Assembly (NCBI GenBank): GCA_025453375.1
Contig: JALOQT010000097.1
Span: 1-5,360, forward strand
DNA from: Phycisphaerales bacterium
Lineage (GTDB): Bacteria > Planctomycetota > Phycisphaerae > Phycisphaerales > UBA1924
Length of the DNA stretch: 5,360 nt
Direction: 5' to 3'
Shown piece after piece: positions 1-4,731 of the stretch (within the stretch, counting starts at the first letter, position 1; each line of letters begins with the position of its first letter). Both the position numbers and the translations under genes were made by a program. Under the pieces are notes generated by a model that saw only the letters and a list, made by a program, of their open reading frames with translations, ran no database searches and had not been told where the DNA came from.

Positions 1-1
1 G

Positions 2-1960
2 GGCAATCTCGAGCAGGCTCGCGACGTGCTGCTCGGCGCCGGGGCCGATGTTGTGCCGAATGACCGTGTCATCGTGCGTGGCCGTGGCGTGCGCGAGCGA
101 GGCGCTGATGGCGACGAGCCCGGCGACAAGCAGTATGAACTGACGACGATTCTGCCGCCGGATATCGAGCGTTTTCCGTGGGCGGGGCACCTGGGCATTC
201 GCCTGCTGCCGCAGGTGATCGAAGCGATCGATCGTGCGAAGACGACGCTGCTGTTCACCAACACGCGCAGCCAGAGCGAGATCTGGTTCGCCAGCCTGCT
301 GCAGGCCCGCGAGGATTTCATGGGTCGCATCGCGATTCACCACGGCAGTCTGGATAAGAAGCTGCGGGCGAAGGTCGAAGCGGCGATCGATAGTGGCTCG
401 CTGGCGTGCTGCGTGTGCACCAGCAGTCTGGACCTTGGGGTGGACTTTGCGCCGGTGGATCAGGTGATTCAGATCGGCTCGCCCAAGGGGCTGGGGCGGT
501 TCATTCAGCGGGCGGGGCGGAGCGGGCATCGGCCGGGGGCGATCAGCAAGGTTGTGTGCGTGCCGACCAATGCGCTGGAACTGCTGGAGTTCGCCGCCGC
601 GCGCGACGCGCTGCAGCCGGAGGCGAACGCCTCGATCCTCGGGACGATCGAGCCGCGCGTGCCGATCAGCCTGGCGATGGACGTGCTGGTGCAGCACATG
701 CTGACGCTGGCCGTCGGCGCGGGGTTCGATGCTGAAGCCTTGCGTCAGGAAGTCCGCACGACCGCCGCGTTTGCCGCCATGACTGATGCGCAGTGGCAGT
801 GGGCGATGGAATACGTCCAGCGCGGCGGGCCGGCGCTGGGCGCCTATGACCGCTACCAGCGCGTCACCCGCGATGAAGCCACGGGGCTGTATCGATGCGC
901 CAGCCAGATGCTCAGCCGAGCGCATCGGCTGAACATCGGAACGATCACGTCCGACACGGCCATCGCGGTGAAGTTTCAGCGAGGGCGGACGCTGGGGAGC
1001 GTTGAAGAGGGGTTCATCGCCAAGCTCAAGCCCGGCGATGTCTTTGCATTTTCCGGGCGGCTGCTGCAACTGGTGCGCGTGCAGCAGATGACCGCGACGG
1101 TGCGGCCGGCGCCGGCGCGGCGCAGCAAGGGGCAGGTGCCCTCGTGGCAGGGCACGCGCATGCCGCTGTCGAGCCATCTGGCCAGCGCCATGCGGCTGCG
1201 TCTGGCCGAGGCGGCGCGCGGGGAGTTTCGCGGGCCGGAGATGCAGGCCGTCGCGCCGATCGTGCGTGTGCAGCAGGCATGGTCATCGCTGCCGCTGCCT
1301 GGCGTGCTGGTGATTGAACTGATCGACCTGCCCGACGGGCACCACGCGTTTGTGTATCCGCTGGCGGGGCGACTGGTGCACGAGGGGCTGGCGGCGGTGG
1401 TGGCCTGGCGGCTGGCGCAGGCCGAGCCGCGGAGTTTCACGCTTGCCTCCGGCGACCTCGGCTTCCATTTGCATGCGACCAGCCCGATGCCTGCTGACGA
1501 GGCGACGTGGCGGGCGGTGCTCAGCGATGCGAACCTCGGGGCGGATCTGGTTGCGAGCATGAACGCGGCACAACTGGCCCGGCGACAGTTCCGTGAAGTC
1601 GCCCGAATTGCCGGGCTGATCCAGCAGGGCTTCCCGGGCGAGAAGCGATCGGCCCGCCAGACGCAGGCCAGCAGCGAACTGTTCTTCGACGTCTTCCAGC
1701 AGTTTGACCCCGGCAATCTGCTGTTGGATCAGGCCCAGCGCGAGGTGCTGGAGCGCCAGTTGGAACTCACCCGCATGGCCAGCACGCTGGCCGAGCTTCG
1801 CACGCACGCGATGGTCATCACGCGGCCGACGCGTCTGACGCCCCTGGCCTTTCCGCTCTGGGTCGACAGCCTTCGCGAGCAACTCAGCAGCGAGAAGTGG
1901 ACCGATCGGGTGCAGAAGATGCTGGCACAGCTGGAGCGCGACGCGAACCTGTGCCGGTAA
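2..1960 (+). CDS. Ligase-associated DNA damage response DEXH-box helicase (Lhr-Core type), 5'-truncated by window edge
   Basis: The frame is open to the left edge. The first residues, GNLEQARDVLLG, match the stretch that follows helicase motif III (SATIGN), so the GTG at 26 is internal and Walker A and the DEXH box lie outside the window. Numbering from position 26: residues 72-82 (KTTLLFTNTRS) begin the second RecA domain, 132-141 (TSSLDLGVDF) are motif V, and 161-171 (QRAGRSGHRPG) are motif VI with its arginine finger. About 470 residues follow, corresponding to the winged-helix and beta-barrel parts of Lhr-Core, including PSWQGTRMPLSSHLASAM at 372-389 and the family-typical C-terminus from 604 (LTPLAFPLWVDSL). 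Members (TIGR04121) are 3'-to-5' ATP-dependent DNA translocases encoded with an ATP-dependent ligase, an exonuclease and the phosphoesterase PdeM. The gene ends with TAA and faces the next gene. Family assignment is confident; the repair role comes from the family. Confidence 0.93.
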   Translation, partial: GNLEQARDVLLGAGADVVPNDRVIVRGRGVRERGADGDEPGDKQYELTTILPPDIERFPWAGHLGIRLLPQVIEAIDRAKTTLLFTNTRSQSEIWFASLLQAREDFMGRIAIHHGSLDKKLRAKVEAAIDSGSLACCVCTSSLDLGVDFAPVDQVIQIGSPKGLGRFIQRAGRSGHRPGAISKVVCVPTNALELLEFAAARDALQPEANASILGTIEPRVPISLAMDVLVQHMLTLAVGAGFDAEALRQEVRTTAAFAAMTDAQWQWAMEYVQRGGPALGAYDRYQRVTRDEATGLYRCASQMLSRAHRLNIGTITSDTAIAVKFQRGRTLGSVEEGFIAKLKPGDVFAFSGRLLQLVRVQQMTATVRPAPARRSKGQVPSWQGTRMPLSSHLASAMRLRLAEAARGEFRGPEMQAVAPIVRVQQAWSSLPLPGVLVIELIDLPDGHHAFVYPLAGRLVHEGLAAVVAWRLAQAEPRSFTLASGDLGFHLHATSPMPADEATWRAVLSDANLGADLVASMNAAQLARRQFREVARIAGLIQQGFPGEKRSARQTQASSELFFDVFQQFDPGNLLLDQAQREVLERQLELTRMASTLAELRTHAMVITRPTRLTPLAFPLWVDSLREQLSSEKWTDRVQKMLAQLERDANLCR

Positions 1961-1976
1961 GTGGATCGGCGGGCCG

Positions 1977-2030
1977 CCCCCCCTCACCCCCCTCACCCCC
2001 CTCACCCCCCTCACCCCCCTCACCCCCCAC
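1977..2030. repeat. C-rich 9-bp tandem repeat, five copies, G-quadruplex-prone on the minus strand
   Basis: The unit CCCCCCTCA repeats with an exact 9-bp period: the T of each unit falls at 1984, 1993, 2002, 2011 and 2020. A degenerate unit follows (an A at 2029 where T is expected). The C-runs are 7, 6, 6, 6, 6 and 6 long, so the minus strand has six G-runs separated by the 3-nt loop TGA, an ideal pattern for G-quadruplex folding; the plus strand could form an i-motif. The array nearly fills the 75-bp gap between the convergent helicase and TIGR03790 genes, where no good hairpin terminator is visible. A role in ending transcription from either side is inference. It could equally be a slippage-prone microsatellite with no function. 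Confidence 0.95.
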
Positions 2031-2035
2031 GCCCC

Positions 2036-3709
2036 TCAGCGCTGGCGGCCGATCATGTCCAGCACGCCCTGGCCCGGGCGGATGGTTGATTCCAGCAGGC
2101 GACGGTCGGTGTTGTTCGCCCCGCCGGCGCGGTTGATGTCCACCGGCTGGCGTTCCCACTCGTACAAGTCGTTGATGTTGACGCGCGGGTCATCCTCATC
2201 GGCCGATTCGATCGACCGCGTGACGCGGGCCAGTGGATCACCCAGCACGACGTGCTGCCAGCTCAGCACCGGGATCGATGACCACGCGGCCTCGGCGAAG
2301 GACATCGTCCCGAGATAGAACCGGCGGACGAAGTTGTTGTTGTCCGGGATCGTCGCGGCAAAGGGCTCCCAGACGTGGCCGATGGCGAACGTCGCTCCGC
2401 CCTGGGCGGCCAGCGAGATCTGCGACTGGCCGAAGAGCGTGCCCTTGCCGCCGAAGTCCCGGGCGTTGAACGATTCGATCGAGCCGTAATACCCCATCGG
2501 CCCCCAGAAGAACGACTGCGGGAGCAGGAACTTCGGATTGCCCGTGGGCGTGCCGTCACTGCTGCCGCACTCGCTGGCGAGATAGGTGATCGGGTCGGTC
2601 ACCGTGAGCGGCAGCGTGATGCCAGGCACCTCGCGAGGGCCGAAGTAGTAATTGCTCGGGTAAGCACCTGCGTCATAGCGAATGCCCGTCGGGTCAAAGC
2701 GGCCGTCGGTCTGGATCAGGTTGCGGGTCAGTTCGTAGTCATCACCGCGCCAGATCGGGCGGACGGTGGTGTTCAGGTCGGTGTTGTCCAGCTCGCCGTT
2801 GGGCGCGGTATCGGCGACGCCGTTGGAGCGGGATTCGTCGAGGATGAAAATCGCCGATGATGTGTTAACGCGCCCATCATCGGCCCGTGCCCGGTCGATG
2901 ATCGCAATCACATCCGCCAGCGTCTGGCCATCGAGGCGACAGACCAGGTACACATCCCCCGGCGAGAGCGTCGGCGCGCTGGCCGATGACCAGTACAGCC
3001 CGGGCGAGGTGGAGATCGTCGGGTTGAAGGTCGTGGCGTTGCGGCGCGTCGCGGTTGACCAGCTGGCGATGCCCTGGTTCACGCCGCCGGCGCCGGTCGT
3101 GCTGGCGCCCTGCACCTGCTGGAAGAACGGGTTGACAATCGCGCCATCGGCGAAGGAATCTCCCGGCGCGCCAGCCTCGCCATTGCTCAGGTTCTGCTGC
3201 AGCAGCGTCAGTTCCGAATCCACCGAGGCATATGTCGCATCCCCCCCGAAGACCTCAGCGACGACGGCGATCTGCCCGCCCGAGACCGTTCCGAAGTTTT
3301 CGCCGACATTGGGGAAGTCCGTGTCATCGATGCGATGGGCCAGGCCCTTGGTAAGGACCAGGCAGCGAATCCGCCCGCGCGGGTCATTGCTGTTGAGCCA
3401 CTGGCGCAGCGGGTTGCGATAGCCGTTGATGAACTGGGTGTAGGTGATGTCCGGACCGGGCGTCGCAGGGGCGATGGGCGCGAGGTCCACCACGCGCACG
3501 CCCCGCCGAGCGCCGGGCAGATTGCCCGACCCGCCCGGCACGGCCCGCGACCCGGCGTAATACTCCGCCACGGCGCGCGAGTCGGCCACGCGGCTGTCAT
3601 ACACCACCAGCACCTGATCGGGATAGAGCTGTCCCGCCGCGCGCGAGGTACCCAGCCAGCCAAGGGCCAGCACGCCAGCGAAGATCGATCTCCAGCAGAC
3701 TCGCGCCAT
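2036..3709 (-). CDS. Exported TIGR03790-family protein of unknown function
   Basis: I start this 557-residue protein at the ATG at 3709 because a signal peptide begins right there: Arg3 and Arg7, hydrophobic core I9-G20, and a probable signal peptidase I site after SRA (residue 24). AGGAGG lies upstream. An upstream in-frame ATG (3754) would add 15 residues before the signal and lies upstream of the possible -10. Hallmarks of TIGR03790 are the N-terminal QVLVVYDSR (32-40) followed by AVAEYY, CLVLTKGLAHRI (116-127), SVDSELTLL (162-170), DVYLVCRLDG (252-261), GGATFAIGHVWEPF (437-450) and LSWQHVVLGDP (482-492). The family has no known activity; it is recorded from genomes that also encode exosortase. 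There is no C-terminal PEP-CTERM helix or other membrane anchor, so the mature protein is probably soluble in the periplasm or outside the cell. It may be distantly related to caspase-fold gingipain-type proteins (inference). The gene stands alone, divergent from the Nudix gene. Confidence 0.88.
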   Translation of the reverse strand: MARVCWRSIFAGVLALGWLGTSRAAGQLYPDQVLVVYDSRVADSRAVAEYYAGSRAVPGGSGNLPGARRGVRVVDLAPIAPATPGPDITYTQFINGYRNPLRQWLNSNDPRGRIRCLVLTKGLAHRIDDTDFPNVGENFGTVSGGQIAVVAEVFGGDATYASVDSELTLLQQNLSNGEAGAPGDSFADGAIVNPFFQQVQGASTTGAGGVNQGIASWSTATRRNATTFNPTISTSPGLYWSSASAPTLSPGDVYLVCRLDGQTLADVIAIIDRARADDGRVNTSSAIFILDESRSNGVADTAPNGELDNTDLNTTVRPIWRGDDYELTRNLIQTDGRFDPTGIRYDAGAYPSNYYFGPREVPGITLPLTVTDPITYLASECGSSDGTPTGNPKFLLPQSFFWGPMGYYGSIESFNARDFGGKGTLFGQSQISLAAQGGATFAIGHVWEPFAATIPDNNNFVRRFYLGTMSFAEAAWSSIPVLSWQHVVLGDPLARVTRSIESADEDDPRVNINDLYEWERQPVDINRAGGANNTDRRLLESTIRPGQGVLDMIGRQR

Positions 3710-3720
3710 CGAACTCCAGA

Positions 3721-3728
3721 CTCCTCCT
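3721..3728 (-). promoter_or_regulatory. Shine-Dalgarno of the TIGR03790 gene
   Basis: On the minus strand the sequence reads AGGAGGAG, then 11 nt, then the ATG at 3709. This is a strong anti-SD match at slightly long spacing. A second weaker GGAG lies 4 nt before the ATG. The site supports the 3709 start over the upstream ATG at 3754, which would lie ahead of this site. Confidence 0.65.
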
Positions 3729-3740
3729 GGCGAGACACAC

Positions 3741-3746
3741 ACCATA
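3741..3746 (-). promoter_or_regulatory. Possible -10 element for the TIGR03790 gene
   Basis: The minus strand reads TATGGT here (4 of 6 matches to TATAAT). Transcription would start near 3734, giving a leader of about 25 nt that contains the Shine-Dalgarno. No convincing -35 hexamer lies 16-18 bp upstream, so the call is weak. Confidence 0.25.
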
Positions 3747-3841
3747 CTGCACAAACACGCCCGATGCGAGCGGTTTTCACCCCAAGACGTGGCCCGTCAG
3801 GCGGCGATCTTGGCCGAAAGCTCATCCCAGTTTCACGCGGC

Positions 3842-3859
3842 ATGGCCCGATTTGGCCAT
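3842..3859. promoter_or_regulatory. 6-bp inverted repeat in the divergent promoter region, possible operator
   Basis: ATGGCC and GGCCAT form perfect 6-bp arms around the 6-nt spacer CGATTT. The site lies between the two divergent genes, upstream of both putative promoters. A weaker related dyad (CGGC...GCCG, 3802-3816) with a similar core, GATCTTG, lies about 42 bp away. A regulator-binding site is possible, but a 6-bp dyad made mostly of G and C in GC-rich DNA can arise by chance. Confidence 0.3.
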
Positions 3860-3887
3860 CCTCAAGCGGGGGAGCGTCCGGGAAAAG

Positions 3888-3916
3888 TTGAATCCGTAGG
3901 GAAATCTGCCGATAAC
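3888..3916 (+). promoter_or_regulatory. Putative promoter of the Nudix gene, abutting its start codon
   Basis: TTGAAT (3888-3893), a 17-bp spacer and GATAAC (3911-3916) give a sigma-70-like promoter with 4 of 6 matches in each hexamer. The overlapping octamer GCCGATAA (3908-3915) equals the -10 consensus of FliA/sigma-28 promoters, although the matching -35 (TAAA at N15) is absent (AATC instead). In either reading transcription would start about 6-8 nt downstream, at or next to the ATG at 3924, leaving no room for a Shine-Dalgarno. Confidence 0.45.
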
Positions 3917-3923
3917 TCCCTGC

Positions 3924-4460
3924 ATGCCGCACGGACGCGAGCACGAACCCGACCCACGCCGGCAGGAGGCCCCGAGGCTGCCTGGCGCGCGTGATGGCCT
4001 GCCCGGCCCGGCGTTCGGTGGCGGGGCGGGCGGTCGTCACGCCAAGGCTGGTGCTGCGTGCTTCCGCGTCGATAGCGAGGGCGTGCTGCGTGTGCTGCTA
4101 ATCACCTCGACGATCGGCCAGTGGATCATTCCCAAGGGCACGGTGGAGAAGCATCAGTCGCCCCAAGCCGCGGCGTTGCAGGAAGCGTGGGAAGAAGCCG
4201 GCGTGCATGGGTGGGTCATGGGCACGAGCCTCGGCCCGTGGCAGTATGAGCATCCGACCGTCAGCGGCCGCGTGGATCACGTCGAAGTGCTGCCGGTGTG
4301 GGTTGATGAACTGGCCCGGACGTGGCCGGAAGATCACAAACGCCAACGCCGCTGGGCGACGATCCGCGAAGCGATGGAGTTGATCGACGACCAGAGCCTC
4401 CGCCGCGTGCTCGTCACGCTGGCGCGGCGTGCTAGCGCCGGTCACCTCCGCGCGGCGTGA
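3924..4460 (+). CDS. Nudix hydrolase, small stand-alone, atypical Nudix box
   Basis: This 178-residue protein is probably a soluble cytoplasmic hydrolase of a nucleoside diphosphate linked to another group; the substrate cannot be read from the sequence. The Nudix box is residues 72-94 (GTVEKHQSPQAAALQEAWEEAGV), preceded by the typical WIIPKG. The metal-binding E87, E90 and E91 are present, but Gln replaces the usual Glu at 78 and the usual Arg at 86. Similar boxes occur in a known diphosphoinositol-phosphatase-like (DIPP-like) bacterial subgroup, so activity is likely. The domain starts near residue 42; residues 1-40 are rich in Arg, Pro and Gly and look disordered. The ATG at 3924 is the first in-frame start after the TAG at 3897, with no later ATG or GTG before the domain. 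The C-terminal RRWATIREAMELI fits the family. It is transcribed alone, convergent with the downstream gene. Confidence 0.85.
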   Translation: MPHGREHEPDPRRQEAPRLPGARDGLPGPAFGGGAGGRHAKAGAACFRVDSEGVLRVLLITSTIGQWIIPKGTVEKHQSPQAAALQEAWEEAGVHGWVMGTSLGPWQYEHPTVSGRVDHVEVLPVWVDELARTWPEDHKRQRRWATIREAMELIDDQSLRRVLVTLARRASAGHLRAA

Positions 4461-4532
4461 CGGGCACGATTGAATCAAGCAAAGACAGTGAACTCCCGAG
4501 GCCCAGAGGGCCCGGAGGAGAATCTGTTGCGC

Positions 4533-4571
4533 GGGAAAAGAAACAGGCCCGCGGGTGTTGCCGCGGGCCTG
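4533..4571 (-). terminator. Intrinsic terminator of the deoxyhypusine-synthase-like gene, probably bidirectional
   Basis: A perfect 11-bp stem (4544-4554 CAGGCCCGCGG paired with 4561-4571) encloses the 6-nt loop GTGTTG. Read on the minus strand, the stem is followed directly by TTTCTTTTCC, the classic U-rich tail, so it would stop transcripts of the gene ending at 4732 about 160 nt after its stop codon. Read on the plus strand, the tail is GTGGGTTTGTT, poorer in T but perhaps adequate for the Nudix transcript. Confidence 0.85.
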
Positions 4572-4625
4572 GTGGGTTTGTTGCGATTGGCGTCTTTGGG
4601 TGGGGCCAGCACTCCGCGATGGCCA

Positions 4626-4642
4626 TCGGTGCGAAGCACCGA
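4626..4642. repeat. REP-like short hairpin
   Basis: TCGGTGC and GCACCGA form a perfect 7-bp stem around the triloop GAA. The following CCCTTCGGCAGGCT resembles sequences common in dispersed extragenic palindromes of many bacteria. A dispersed repeat family would need other copies in the genome, which cannot be seen here. It could also add to termination from either side. Confidence 0.45.
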
Positions 4643-4663
4643 CCCTTCGGCAGGCTGGATACG

Positions 4664-4691
4664 AGGTGTCAGGTGTCAGGCGTCAGGAATC
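4664..4691. repeat. 7-bp tandem repeat (AGGTGTC)
   Basis: Two exact copies of AGGTGTC (4664-4677) are followed by AGGCGTC (4678-4684) and a degenerate AGGAATC (4685-4691). The array lies in the non-coding gap, just beyond the REP-like hairpin. No function is apparent. Confidence 0.8.
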
Positions 4692-4731
4692 GAAACTCCT
4701 CTCGATCCCTTCTCCCTCATCCCTCCGCCAC

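Larger units (their letters stand above)
4461..4731. other. Intergenic region between convergent genes
   Basis: This 271-bp stretch separates the stop codons of the Nudix gene and the deoxyhypusine-synthase-like gene. It holds a strong intrinsic terminator, a REP-like hairpin and a 7-bp tandem repeat, listed separately. Open frames crossing it run through the terminator and have no family resemblance, so I see no gene here. Confidence 0.8.

Noticed and set aside
26..28. GTG at 26 as the true helicase start
   Set aside because: The upstream in-frame residues GNLEQARD match the family sequence after motif III, so the gene continues to the left.
976..2023. Two long minus-strand open frames (976-1716 and 1283-2023) opposite the helicase
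   Set aside because: They lie antisense to a gene with clear helicase motifs, have no recognisable domain, and the second begins inside the 9-bp repeat. Long antisense frames are expected in GC-rich DNA.
1977..2030. CRISPR array or phase-variation repeat inside a gene
   Set aside because: The unit is only 9 bp with no spacers, and the array lies outside both coding regions, so neither explanation fits.
2036..2110. PEP-CTERM sorting signal at the C-terminus of the TIGR03790 protein
   Set aside because: The C-terminus is polar (ending DMIGRQR) with no PEP motif, hydrophobic helix or terminal basic cluster.
2375..3422. Plus-strand open frames (2375-2860 and 2766-3422) opposite the TIGR03790 gene
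   Set aside because: Composition is typical of antisense translation of a GC-rich gene; there is no family resemblance, and the minus frame has strong family hallmarks.
3208..3994. Open frames crossing the divergent promoter region (3208-3843 minus, 3335-3994 plus)
   Set aside because: They overlap the signal peptide region and promoter sequences of well-supported genes and have Arg/Ala/Pro-rich compositions without domains.
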